Below are positions 1 through 10,159 of a stretch of DNA of 64,000 nucleotides, one piece after another. The notes under the pieces are model-generated. The model had not been told where the DNA came from, did not search any database, and was given only the letters and a program-made list of their open reading frames with translations. Each line of letters starts with the position of its first letter. Position 1 is the first letter of the stretch. A program made the position numbers and the translations under genes. The stretch is from Hetaerina americana. Lineage: Eukaryota; Arthropoda; Insecta; Odonata; Calopterygidae. The stretch covers positions 1,964,001-2,028,000 of the forward strand of contig JAKTNV010000002.1 in the NCBI GenBank assembly GCA_022747635.1, given 5' to 3'.

Positions 1-582
1 GTAGGGGCGTAAGGAGAAGAAATGCTCTAGGCAAAGAGGCTTTCACAAGGAGGAGGGAGATGAAGACGGGGACGTTGAGTAAGGATGTTAAGAAAAGACT
101 CGTAAAAACTTTGATATGGAGCGTAGCTATGTACGGCGCGGAAACCTGGTCATTGAAGCAGGAGGATAGACGTAGACTGGAGGCTTTTGAAATGTGGGTG
201 TGGAGAAGAATGGAGAAGGTGAAATGGACAGAGAAGAAAACAAATGAGGAAGTACTTGCCATGGTGGGCGAGGGGAGGGGTTTGTTGGGAGAAATCCTAT
301 GGAGGCAGGAAAAGTGGGTGAAGGGGGATTGACCGGCAGTGGGATGTCGAAGACTGTAATAGAGGGGAGAATGTTAGGCAAACGAGGAAAGGGAAGGAAC
401 AGGATAGGGATGTTGGATGGGATGAAGGGAGGAACAAACTACTCAGAGATGAAGAGGGTGATGAAGAACCCGATTTAGAGTGGGATGCTGGATTTTGCTA
501 GGAGTCACACAATATTTATTTGGTAGTTGTGTCCTTCGAAAAACCTTCCTTAACCAGTAGATTACCTAATAATAATAATACA
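1..582 (+). mobile_element. RTE-like non-LTR retrotransposon, 3' end (copy A)
   Basis: Only the extreme 3' part is inside the window; it starts mid-element at base 1. It encodes the C-terminal tail of the reverse transcriptase, then an untranslated tail that ends in a (TAA)n run at about 567-582, as is usual for RTE-type elements. The same tail is seen in minus orientation at 30470-30690 and 18812-19030. The call rests on close similarity to the other RTE copies here (30.5-32.9 kb, 60.6-61.5 kb). Confidence 0.85.
60..332 (+). pseudogene. RTE-like reverse transcriptase, C-terminal fragment
   Basis: An open stretch of 90 codons carries the typical post-catalytic region of this retrotransposon family: 'KTLIWSVAMYGAETW', 'LEAFEMWVWRRMEKVKWT' and 'TNEEVL'. 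In intact elements this follows the FADD catalytic block and ends the ORF. Catalytic residues are not in the fragment and the first methionine is internal to the domain, so the start has no meaning. It is a dead fragment, inferred to have lost its 5' part outside the window. Confidence 0.85.
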
Positions 583-971
583 GTGATAGTAAATAATAGT
601 AATATTAGTAATTAATATCAGGTTTCAGTCAAAGCGTTTTCCTCCGAAAGTGTTTTTAGACTTAATCATCGACTGAATACCTTTCATTCAATAGTTATGA
701 TTGAAACATGTGAGTGGATTTCGTTTTTTTTTGTTCCTCAAAGACCGGGAAATGTTTTTAGGAACTAAGGGATGTGCCAAAATCAAGTCCATGGCAATAA
801 CGCTAATTAACGACGCTGACGATTCAACTAATTTTTCCGTCGTGAAGCACGCGCAGTGAACAGCTAATGAAATTCACTCGCCCGATCGCTTCCTCCATTT
901 ATGACACTGTTTCGCTGCTTTGCTGCCGATTAGTCAGAATCGATTGCAACCAGGGGAGAACTAGCAAACTA
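583..971. other. Unassigned spacer
   Basis: AT-rich sequence with no reading frame or repeat that I recognise. It separates the (TAA)n tail of the RTE copy from the left inverted repeat of the mariner relic. Confidence 0.5.
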
Positions 972-1946
972 ACAGGGTAGGCTGAAAACTAGTGCACACA
1001 TGCTTGTAGAACACAAACAAAATGACCTTCAGAAGCACTCCTGGTGGCATGTGGAAGTAACTACCCCCCTCAACTTACATGCGCAGGTTTGAGGTCGTTC
1101 CATTCATCCAGTGTATTTCGAGAAGCGGAAGTATGGAGATATATTCTAGTGCTATGTCAACGCTAGTTAAACAGTGTGCTGCTGTCGAATATTTAATTGC
1201 TAAAAAATTGACTCCACTTAGAATAATCGGTCGTTAGAAGTCGATAGAAGTCGTTAAAAGGCTGTTTATGGTGACAATGCTGTTGATAGGTCTACACTAA
1301 ATCAATGGGTAGTAAAATTTCGTGGTTACGAGCACGGAAAAACAAAAAATGGCGATGAAACACGCAGTGGACGTCCGATCACTTCCATAGACGATAAACA
1401 TCGCACGCTCGTCGCACATTTGATTCAAAATGACCGGCAAATCACTCAAAAGCGTATCGCAAACCATATTGGAATATCCAAGGAAGACGTTCGTCATGTT
1501 AAAGGCACCCTGGCGCCAATAATCTTTCTTGCAACATGACAACGCTCGTCCACACACCTCACGCGCAACTGGAGAGGCTCTGAGAAACCTGAAATTGGAA
1601 CCGATTCCACACACTCCTTATTACCCCGATCTTGCGCCTTGGGTTTTTTAATTTTTTCCTCAACTCAAGAGAAACCTCGAGGGTAATCATTACACCTCGG
1701 ATGATGTGGTAAAGGCAGCTGTCAAGTCCTGGATTCGAGAAAAGTCGGAAGAGTTTTTCGGTGACGGAATGAAAAAACTTGTTACACGTTGGGAGATGAA
1801 ATGTTTGTTAGCCTTAACGGTGTCTATGTTGAAAAATAAATATAAATGATTTTGAAGCTTAGGGATTGTACTTTTTGCCCGATATTGCTATTAGGTTTTG
1901 TTCGTGCTCTACAAGCAAATGTCAATTGCCTTTCAGCTTACCCTCG
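972..1946 (+). mobile_element. Mariner-like element, internally deleted relic (family M2, copy 1)
   Basis: The left end (from about 972, 'AGGGTAGGCTGAAAACTAGT') and right end (to about 1946, '...CAGCTTACCCTCG') are imperfect inverted repeats. Between them a broken transposase can be followed in shifting frames: an N-terminal HTH region from about 1132, 'ETRSGRP' near 1352, and the C-terminal end 'FFGDGMKKLVTRW' near 1750. The part with the first catalytic aspartate is missing, and the frame jumps near 1505 ('GTLAP') to sequence preceding the second aspartate ('HDNARPHTS'). The copy at 14574-15531 has the same joint, so the deletion predates dispersal. Stops and frameshifts make it non-coding today. 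Confidence 0.8.
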
Positions 1947-2340
1947 TGCATTACGCGAAATACCCAAATCCGCGGAGAACTTTCGTTCGGCCGGTGGAAT
2001 CTAATGCGCTCGGTACATCTTCCGAGGTACATCCGTCGTGGCGCGTGTCCACTCGGGCGTCCGGGCATGGTCGTGTTCCGAGGCGATGGGAGACACCACC
2101 AACAGTGGGCGAGTCCTCGCGTTGTCGGCGGAAGGGCACGGGAGTGTGGCGGCCGGCTGCGGGGCGAGGCGAGGGGAGGCGCCCTCAAGGCATTGCTCGA
2201 GCATTGATGGAGCGTTTGGGGAAGAGGATGGAGGTGGGGAGGGAGGATCGAAAGGCGGGACGAGGGTGAAGACGCACCGAAGGGGGCGCGCGAGGAAAAG
2301 AGACCGACCGATCCAAATAAAGCAAACGGAAATAATATCA
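1947..2340. other. CpG-rich island, no gene recognised
   Basis: From about 1970 to 2310 the sequence becomes clearly GC- and CpG-rich compared with its flanks, with short overlapping open frames on both strands. None resembles a known protein and the frames overlap in several phases, which is typical of GC-rich non-coding DNA lacking AT-rich stops. A distal regulatory island or an unrecognised exon is possible; nothing in the sequence decides it. Confidence 0.35.
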
Positions 2341-3014
2341 ACGTCGCTACCGAAGTAATGTGTCATTGCAAATACATTGATTTTTCACGAGTAAATTATA
2401 TGAACATAAAATGATTCCCATTTTTATATTCAATGCAAACTGCCATCGTTAAATTGTCACGTCAAAGTACATATGTTTAGCCATTTAATACCGGAATGGA
2501 GTGCTATGGTGTCAGGTTTCCATGGTGAAGAACGATCATAGCCCGCCAATCGGATGCGAGGATATCGCGTCGCACAAGTCGGAGGTGAACAAATGTTGGC
2601 TGTCCTCATTCAACTGCGGAATCCGTGCGAAATGTTGCGTACCCACATATGAGAGATTAGGACGGTAATATTAGGAAAGGACCAGAAGCAAAAACTGTCC
2701 CTTCATTCTCTCAGAATAAATAAATTCATCACTCTCTCTAATAATGTAAAAATAAATTTCCAAACAATGCCAATACCTTCCCTCGATAGCTTCCCATCCA
2801 GTCTTTGCGAAGAATAGTAAGGAATCGATCGGGGGGACCATCTCAGTGAGTGAGTGAGTGTCTGGGAAGAATGAACCAAGACACCAAAAATGAAAGAAGA
2901 ATGAACCAAAATGGAAGAACTTCTTCCGTACAGAGTAACTGATACGTATAAGGGGGCATGCACATGTACTGAGGCGCTGGCGCCTGAAGTAAGTTAAAGA
3001 CAATTCCATGTCCA
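2341..3014. other. Unassigned AT-rich spacer
   Basis: No convincing coding region or repeat. A short imperfect tandem motif (AATGAACCAA and variants) occurs near 2870-2920. Confidence 0.4.
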
Positions 3015-3200
3015 TAGTATTAAATGAGTTAGTAATTTTCCACAGCCTTTATTTCTCAGTACAACGTGTTTCGCAGACTTAACGCCAGGTGCCACAAGTC
3101 GGTGAAACGCGTTGCACTGCGAAATGAAATCTGTGGAAAATTACAAACTCATTTAATATGGACGTCTAACAATTCCACGAAGTAAAGCCTGATAGAGTAT
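3015..3200 (+). mobile_element. Penelope-like element terminal foldback, solo relic
   Basis: The outer arms 'TAATTTTCCACAG' (about 3032) and 'CTGTGGAAAATTA' (about 3131) are inverted, with inner arms containing 'CAACGTGTTTCGC' and 'GTGAAACGCGTTG'. The flanking 'TTAAATGAGTT' and 'AAACTCATTTAA' continue the symmetry. Downstream lies 'TTCCACGAAGTAAAGCCTGA' (about 3172), a tail also found beside the PLE at 10.2 kb (reverse strand) and, diverged, at 41.16, 41.84 and 28.09 kb. The GTGAAACGCGTTG block resembles terminal repeats of Penelope-like elements. No coding sequence remains. Confidence 0.6.
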
Positions 3201-4780
3201 AAAGTATCCAATTCCATGTACATTTTGGTATCACAACAATGCCTCATGAAACAACCTAATTTTCCGGAACGCAAATAGTAATGGCTTAAACTTATTCATT
3301 ATTTACGATGAGGTAAAAAAGCAGCATTCAGAAAACTCACATTCGATTTTTAAATAAATATTTTATGCAAAGGGAGTAATGGAGGAGAGGAATAAAAGCA
3401 ATACATCCATGACATAGAATATTTAATTCTATTAAATCGTAAATACGATCATTTTTAATGTTTATATTTCGCAAAAATAAAACACATTATTTAAAAAAAA
3501 TAAAGAATAATATATACAAAATTTATTTGGCCAACTTCACGCAAGCAACGCCCAGCATATACTGTACTCGTCCCGTCTGATCTGATCCTTGATATTGCAA
3601 TTTATGTATTTTTTCCAACAGGACTGCATCGCCAAAGAGATGACAACACGTGCGGTAAGAATATATAGCACATCCGAATAACGCGCATATTAATGCGTTG
3701 CCTGCTTTCGAACCACAGAGCGCCCATGCTAATCCCCTCCGGATTAAATCAATTAGGCAATGCATAAATATTTCGCGCTCGGCTTTCCATCTACTACCAA
3801 AGACAAGACCATAAACAAGGTCGGAAAATGCCTGTGTTACTTAATCGATATGTAAGACCTTGACTGCATAAAATTCTCTCGCGTCCACGATAGGCTTATA
3901 CTTATGGAAATATAAAGCATCGGATAAGACAATTTATAAAAATGGGTCACCGGGAAATGCATCGACAATCATTAGGAGATGGTCCAGGAAAAAATGAGAC
4001 AGCGGCTCCGACCCACACGGAGAGAAGAGACGGGATCTTTCGGGGTTTTTCTGAGAGGAATACATTTTCTTAAACGACTCTCGTCCGAAAGTGAGGGAAG
4101 GAAGGAGGGCGCAGGCGAGAACCGCCGCGCCGGTCGCCTCGTGAGGAAATCGCCCTCGCTGGGCGTGACGGCTTAATTGCCGGTGGTGTCGGGCGCGCGC
4201 CTCCAGCGGAGTTTGAAGAGCGGACGAAATGAAGGGCCCGCCGCTGCAACCAGTTACGCGCATGACGTCACTCGCGCACGCCGTTATTCCAAGAAACACT
4301 CGATGCTTTCTATATCACTCTCCAGCGTGGACACCGCGGGGTCGGGGAGGCAGAAGGGGGGAGGAAATCCCAAACGCTTATGGTGATATTCAGCAGCCTG
4401 CTCACTGCCTCCGTGATGCCGTGGAAGAAAAAACCACAATGACGAAGTGAACGCCGCTTATTACGTGAGTTGCGCATTGACGGGTGTTCTCCGGCCGTGC
4501 TCGAGCGGGCTCGCCATAAGGAGAATTCTCATCGCGCCGAATTAACAGATGTTGTTTCCTCGCTGATTTGTCTACGACGCCCGTCTAACTCATCAACACA
4601 ATTCTCCGCATTTAAAAAAATAACAAGATGGATATTTAGCCGCATTCCATGCATCGTACGTGGTCTGCCCAAAAATACGCGAACTGGTGCAAATCCTGCG
4701 GTCATTACGCGTACTATAGCTCCGCCCACTATTGGTGCTAGTTGCCCGAGACCCAATGAGTCGTCTTCACTTGGCGGATC
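3201..4780. other. Unassigned region with a CpG-rich patch at 4080-4400
   Basis: AT-rich up to about 4000, then a GC- and CpG-rich patch. The 80-codon minus-strand open frame at 3523-3765 ends at a stop but has no recognisable domain and no repeat context. The frames in the CpG-rich part overlap on both strands. I assign no gene. Confidence 0.35.
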
Positions 4781-5275
4781 GTCGAGCTGTGCGCATGGTG
4801 ACAGTACTGTTAGTTTCTGTTGTCCTTTTTTTTTACTGTTTGTCAACAAAGGAAATTGACGAAATCACGGAGCAACGAATCAACATCAAGTTTTTGGTGA
4901 AGGGCGGTAAAAGTTATCAAGGAATTACTGAAATGTTGACAGTTGTTTACGGTGATAATCCTCTGAAGAAGGCATCCGTTTTCATGTGGATTAAACATTT
5001 TAAAGATGGCCGACAAAACCGGGAAGACCTTCAACCACCTGTGCTGACGACAACATTGATCGTGTGCAGTCCCTTGTCCTTACCGATCGTCGAAAAACTG
5101 CCCGAATGTTAGCTGATGAAGTGAATTGAGAAAAATCAACAGTGCTTACTATTTTAACGGAACATGGTGGATGATCCATGATGACAATGCACCAATGCAC
5201 ATTCCGCATTGATTACTCCCCAGTTACTGGCAAAAAAATTTAATAACCAACCTTGATCATCCTCCTAGTATGTAT
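4781..5275 (+). pseudogene. Mariner-like transposase relic (different family)
   Basis: From about 4848 the plus strand reads as a mariner N-terminal domain: 'STKEIDEITEQRINIKFLV', then 'VYGDNPLKKASVFMWIKHFK' (HTH with the usual YGD..L...V..W..F pattern). It shifts frame near 5040 to 'VQSLVLTDRRKTARMLADE' with a stop at 5124-5126. Near 5175 it jumps to 'HDDNAPMH', the block around the second catalytic aspartate, and to 'DHPPSMYT', a decayed form of the conserved 'HPPYSPDL'. The central part with the first catalytic aspartate is gone. I cannot place terminal inverted repeats with certainty. Confidence 0.7.
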
Positions 5276-6029
5276 ACGTGATATAGCGATTATAAGTTGA
5301 GAAGAATCTTTAAACGGAAATGTTTAATGTCTTCTTTTTTGGGAAAAATGCTCGCCTTATTCCAGCCATCAGTTGGAATTTAAAATGCGAATTTTAATTA
5401 GAAGCAAGGAGACAAGAGTCATTGATTGCAACAGGAATAAGTTCTAAAGTAATTGCGAATTATCTGCAGTCCGTAGAGAGGTCGATAAAGGGTCGAAGGA
5501 ATTTAATTTCACTTCAGGTTGATGCAAAAAAACGATATACCCGCGTGCCACTATAAGGGGAAAGGAAGATACTCTTGCTCGCGGGAGAGGAGACCCGAAA
5601 GCGGCGCTGCTTCCGCCACTTCAAGTTGCGGCCGGTCAGGGTAGCGATCGAACAAGAAAATCTGGAACGACGGGAAAACGGGAAAGATTTACCTCATTTA
5701 GAAACAGTTGGAGGAAGGTCGGGGTTGCTTCAGGAAGTTCGAAGGATTCGTGCCACTTTCAAAAAAAGCCAGAATGAACACATTAACCCACAAAACCACG
5801 ACATATAAAGCCGTAGTTATCCCAGTTCAAAAAACACATCGCACAATCAAAAACATGGTTTATTAATTAAGAAAGTTGAATGAAAAATCAGCGGCATTTC
5901 GTTCACGATTTGTGAATCAAAAAATTAAGCCTTAATTGGAAACCGCTTTTTTTCGCCGCAATGGTAGACATTTCATTATTACAAAAATGTACATTGAGCT
6001 AAGAATCACATAAAAGTTATCGTTATAGT
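5276..6029. other. Unassigned spacer
   Basis: No recognisable gene or repeat. The short open frame at 5575-5808 is in slightly GC-richer sequence and matches nothing I know. Confidence 0.4.
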
Positions 6030-6125
6030 TGTGATCTGTTCCGCCTTCTCCACCTCTCCTATGTTCTTCTTTTATATGTGTTCCTATCCCTTTCCCTTAT
6101 ATCTATTTATGCAGGACAAACCTGT
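6030..6125 (+). mobile_element. SINE-D body fragment
   Basis: The block beginning 'TTCCGCCTTCTCCACCTCTC' and ending '...TATATCTATTTATGCAGG' matches, with substitutions, the body of the tRNA-headed element on the minus strand at 7508-7690. The head is absent, so this is a truncated copy. Confidence 0.55.
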
Positions 6126-6940
6126 GAATGTGTATTTGGCCAATGTGGCTCGTTTCCTTCCTTTGGCTATGCGCGCCGTAAAATGAATTGCTCCTATCCT
6201 TTATAAAGTTGTATCATTGCTTTCCCACTATCCTCTCCTCTTGAGTCCTCGTCCATTTTTCCTCGTATAACATTCTAACGGCCTAGCATGCGCATTCGAT
6301 ATTTAGCGTGAATATTTCTCCAGCAACAAAAAATTAAGAGAAGTAGTATTTGGCGTACGAAGCTGCGCAAGTTTCAATATTGCAGGATAATCCCGAAGTG
6401 CCGAGAAAGTGCGATGGAGGATTTAGAACTGCGTTCAAGAATAAAAGAGAATCGCAGACCAATTTTAAAAACAATTTACGAGGCAAATCAATCATTTTTT
6501 TTTTCACTTAACCTCAAGTCGAATTTCATGCCTCAATGTTGGTCAATGGATTCAAAATGGGACCGAATTTAATTGGTATTCTCATTAAAGCAAGGGCAGC
6601 AACACGTTTTCCATCGAATTCAGTATTAGATTACTACTTATACTCCATCGGGTCACCATTCCATTGATTCACCGTAAATACAATGCTTGCATCAGAACGA
6701 AATGGACGGCACGTCGAAGGCAACCGTTATTCAGTGATTCAAAAAGCTCGTAAGGATAGGTAGGGCATCGTGGCAAATTTTGATGAAACATTGCTTTTCG
6801 CGAAGTTAACTCACTCAAAACGTACTCAAAGCGTGCTTCACCTCTCTAGTCTGTCGCCACCCCCTACTCAGACTATTTTAGGTAGGGTCAATATATATTT
6901 ATATAAACATGTATATAAAAATGCAATATATGTATGCATA
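6126..6940. other. Unassigned spacer
   Basis: AT-rich sequence with no supported gene. Nothing here resembles the repeat families listed elsewhere in the window. Confidence 0.4.
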
Positions 6941-6943
6941 CTT

Positions 6944-6944
6944 T

Positions 6945-6989
<45 letters not shown>
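6944..6989. repeat. (CA)n-(TA)n microsatellite
   Basis: A run of CA repeats passes directly into TA repeats. The YI-rich open frames on both strands are translations of this array and not genes. Confidence 0.95.
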
Positions 6990-6993
<4 letters not shown>

Positions 6994-7092
6994 TCTTCGA
7001 AATGGAACCCTCTTCGGCGACGCACAAATATATAAAAACACGGATGTAGTTTGTAGAATATAGAAACACAAAGAAAGGACACTCACAGTATG

Positions 7093-7093
<1 letters not shown>

Positions 7094-7168
<75 letters not shown>
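7094..7168. repeat. (TA)n-(TG)n microsatellite abutting a SINE
   Basis: About 28 TA units followed by TG units; the SINE-B head starts immediately after. The same pattern of array next to SINE-B recurs at 7441-7515, 34910-34985 and 38600-38680. Confidence 0.95.
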
Positions 7169-7169
<1 letters not shown>

Positions 7170-7440
7170 GGTAGTAGGCCCAGTGGGTAGAGCGTTGGAC
7201 TGCTGACCGGAGGGTCCCGGGTTCGATTCCCGGGCAAGGCACTCTGGGCACCTGCAGCTCCACCCAAGCTAAAGTGATTTTTCGGGTACCAGGTCTTCCT
7301 GGGAAACCATAACCGGCACAGGGAAAGGAACTGGCCCCCCTACCCTGATGTGTGAATTTTCGCACGCAGTCGAGCTTAGTACTGGGTGAACTCTACCATC
7401 ACCTACTAAACCGACCTTCGGGTTGATTACTTTGATTATG
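7169..7440 (+). mobile_element. tRNA-derived SINE-B, copy 1
   Basis: The head has RNA polymerase III promoter boxes: an A box near 7180-7192 ('AGTGGGTAGAGCG') and a B box 'GGGTTCGATTCC' near 7218. The body holds 'GGTACCAGGTCTTCCTGGG', 'CTACCCTGATGTGTGAAT' and 'AAACCGACCTTCGGGTTGAT'. These landmarks recur at 26740-27005, 34989-35265 (minus), 38326-38595 and 54541-54812 (minus). A head fused to a shared non-tRNA body shows a SINE and not a tRNA gene. The 3' end runs into a TA array. Confidence 0.85.
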
Positions 7441-7452
7441 ATATACTATATA

Positions 7453-7504
<52 letters not shown>

Positions 7505-7515
7505 CATACATACAT
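7441..7515. repeat. (TA)n/(CATA)n microsatellite
   Basis: TA repeats following the SINE-B 3' end, passing into CATA tetranucleotides up to the tail of the minus-strand SINE-D. Confidence 0.9.
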
Positions 7516-7690
7516 GCATTCACTTGGAAATATAAGGAAAAGGGATAGGATTGCATAGAAAGGACGAACACAGGAGAGGTGGGGAAGGCGGAATCGAGCA
7601 GATCGCCAGCGCAAAAATATTTCCTTGACCGGGACTTGAACACCGTATCTTTTGACTTGCCACGCCAATGCTCTAACCTATCTATCGAGC
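7508..7690 (-). mobile_element. tRNA-derived SINE-D
   Basis: On the minus strand the head at about 7690-7618 resembles a tRNA: A-box-like 'GATAGGTTAGAGCATTGG' and B box 'GTTCAAGTCCC'. It is followed by a pyrimidine-rich body that also occurs at 6030-6125. The reading is SINE because the body is repeated. Its head abuts the SINE-A copy that starts at about 7692 on the other strand. Confidence 0.65.
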
Positions 7691-7691
7691 T

Positions 7692-7905
7692 ATCGAGGAA
7701 ACGTAATCGGAATGGTACGGTAGCTAACGTGCAAGCTTCCAACAGAGAGGGTCCGGGTTTGAATTCAGGAGGCGTCAGATATTTTTCAGTGACATCTCGA
7801 TCCCTACCTGAGGTGCTGTATGGAGAGCATTTTGAGTGGACACGCCCTCTGTCGGATGGGACGTTAAGCTGCGGACACCACACTAAACGAGCCCAGGATA
7901 GCCCA
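7692..7905 (+). mobile_element. tRNA-derived SINE-A, copy 1
   Basis: Starts with 'GTAATCGGAATGGTACGGTA' (A box region) and has a B box 'GGGTTTGAATTC' near 7757. The body contains 'ATATTTTTCAGTG', 'CGATCCCTACCTGAGGTGCT' and 'CTGTCGGATGGGACGTTAA', all shared with the copies at 21270-21575 and 63049-63355. The 3' part seen in those copies is missing here. Confidence 0.8.
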
Positions 7906-7961
7906 CCATATCGCGAACAAATACTCATATAAATATAAAATGTATTCATGCACTTCCCTCC

Positions 7962-10155
7962 CATGGACTACAACGTTGACGCGGTGGAAGGACTTGTACG
8001 ATCCGATACCCCTAGAGCTGTGCTGGCGGAAGCAATGCGAATCGCTCCTGGTAGGGTCACCCATGCCAGATCGGTCAAAAGTTAGGAGCCAGACGAAAGG
8101 TATTCCACGAAGTGTGTGTTCCTCAGTGAGGCGGCTTCAAAGGCGCCTGGCCCCAGGGGGCGGCCATTGAGTGATAGTGTCACGTTAAAAGACATTTTAA
8201 ACGTTAACAAAAACAATGGAGGAAGGTCATGGGAAACTACCTAAATTATTAATCCCGAGATTTCTAAGATGGAAAGTACAGAGGAAATGTATCCTGGCGA
8301 CTACGGGACCCGGATCAAATGGCCGTGTTACAAGCCCGGCGGCGGGAGAGGCAAGGAAAGCTTCCACGGTCTTCATCTCACGAGAGCCTCGCAAAGCAAA
8401 ACCAATATTAGCGGCAAAGAAGACGCAAAAGAAGACTGAATAAGTTAGAATAGGAACTTGTAATGGTAGGGCAATATTAAGGACTGAACAATAAGAGAAT
8501 ATTTAGCGAGAAATAGAAAGAGGAAATATAGATGTTTTCGATCTATGAAAGGTGAAATGGAAGGAAAGCGGGGAATACTGGAGTGATAGTTATAGAGTAA
8601 TATAAGGCGGAAGGGATAAGAGCCAACGAGGGGTTGCCATAGCATTAAATGAAGAGGTAGGAAGAAGCGCAATAAAGAATGTACTAGTAGAGATAAATGC
8701 AGAACCGACGAGCTTGGTCATTGATATGCCACCAAGCAATAATAAAAAGTAAGTAGTTTGTAGGATATACGTTCACTTAGAGGACATAATCGCGTGTGTT
8801 CCTGTAAGAAAGCATTTAATAGTAGTGGGGGGTTGGAATTCGAATTCGAAAACTCAGACGAAAGAAGAAATGGCGATGAGGTGGGGGACTACAGTTTAGG
8901 TACGAGGAATGACCCCGGAGAGAAACTCATCGAATGCTGCAAGAGAGAGGGTTTCATTACCACAACACTTGATTGAGACACCGCATGAGGCATAGGCATA
9001 CATGGAAAATTCCAAGTGACTCAGAAAGGTATTAATTGCATTGTTTAGGAACAGTGTGATCAATTCTCAAAGCTTCCCGGGAGCGGATGCGGACTCTGAC
9101 CACAATTTAGTTATTATGAAGTGTAGCGTCCGTTTCAAAAAGATAAGGCAGTGGCGGCGGGTTAGGAAACGGAATGTAGAAGCATTCAATGGATTGACAA
9201 GGAAGGATGTAGAGAAAACCATTAATTGAGGAAAAAGAGCTACGTATTGACGAGGAAAAATGGAAACTTATCTAAAAAGGGATATCGAAAGCCGAAAAAG
9301 AAGCTATAGGAATTCAGGAAGTTCTCTCGGGTTTCCCACCGGGTCAGCGTGGTGTGCACCGACGTTTCGACGGCTAACTCTGCCATCGTCTTCAGGGTGA
9401 AGTGCAGAGCAATGAATTCGCCATGTATTTATACCCTGTCGTAGGGTCGGGTGTCCTCCGATTGGTCCGATGTGTTCCCAAGTGCCGAGCCGCCCCGGTG
9501 ACGTCTCGTACTTTCAATTTTTCGCAGCACAGGTCTCCACGTGCTGCTGATCTGGAAGCCAGTGTCCCTGTTGAAGGTATTCTGTCCTTCCAGTCATTCA
9601 TCTTCTGCTTCATTCATCTTCTGCTGAATTCATTGCTCTGCACTTCACCCTGAAGACGATGGCAGAGTTAGCCGTCGAAACGTCGGTGCACACCACGCTG
9701 ACCCGGTGGGAAACCCGAGAGAACTTCCTGAATACAATACGCCGGGAAAAACTGAGATCCTTCAAGCTATAGGAACCTTAAATGGGAAAAGGACAAGGGA
9801 ACCATGGATCACGGATGAGATGATTACAAAGATATATGAGAGAAGAAAATTGAAGAATGTAAACACGGGGTTAGGTAGAAAAGAGTACAAAGGGATGATA
9901 ATAAATTGAGACGGGTAGTGAATAGAGCAAAATAAGCGTGGCGGAGGATACAGTAGGGCATATGGAAAGTTTGCAGAGAAAGTGTGAAATTGACACGCTT
10001 TATAAGACGGTTAAAACACTATCAGGAAGTAAGAAGCGAAGATCTGTGGTAACAGTTACAGATAAGTCGGGTAATATATTCGTTGAAACAGAAAAGATCC
10101 AAGATCTTTAAGGAATACATAAAAGAACTGTATGGTGAAAAACTGAGGCCAAAAA
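7962..10155 (+). mobile_element. RTE-like non-LTR retrotransposon, 5' portion (copy B)
   Basis: Begins with the 5' leader shared with the copies at 13.4, 32.9 and 38.7 kb (landmarks 'GGACTACAACGTTGACG', 'GGTAGGGTCACCCATGCCAG' and 'GAGGCGGCT'). It continues through a decayed AP-endonuclease domain (about 8450-9290, including 'FPGADADSDHNLVIMKCSVR' near 9080) and the inter-domain region ('EPWITDEMITKIYERRK' near 9800) to 'EYIKELYGEKLRP' near 10105-10150. Many stops and frameshifts are present. A PLE with a 12-bp target duplication interrupts it at 9301-9775. The rest of the RT is missing where the next PLE begins. Confidence 0.85.
9301..9775 (-). mobile_element. Penelope-like element insertion with 107-bp inverted terminal repeats
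   Basis: Two arms, 9313-9419 and 9626-9732, are perfect inverted copies. The 206 bases between them read, on the minus strand, as the conserved C-terminal end of a PLE GIY-YIG protein ('NTFNRDTGFQISSTWRPVL', about 9585-9530). The insertion is flanked by a direct repeat 'AAGCTATAGGAA' (9301-9312 and 9764-9775), a 12-bp target-site duplication in the RTE host copy. Each arm carries the motif CTGAAGA-C-stem-GAAAC (right arm 9650-9685). Partly inverted terminal repeats and variable target duplications are known features of PLEs. Confidence 0.8.
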
Positions 10156-10159
10156 GCTG

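Noticed and set aside
3523..3765. 80-residue minus-strand frame with hydrophobic stretches
   Set aside because: No recognisable domain, no paralogue, and no splice or promoter context; in a 64-kb window such a frame is expected by chance.
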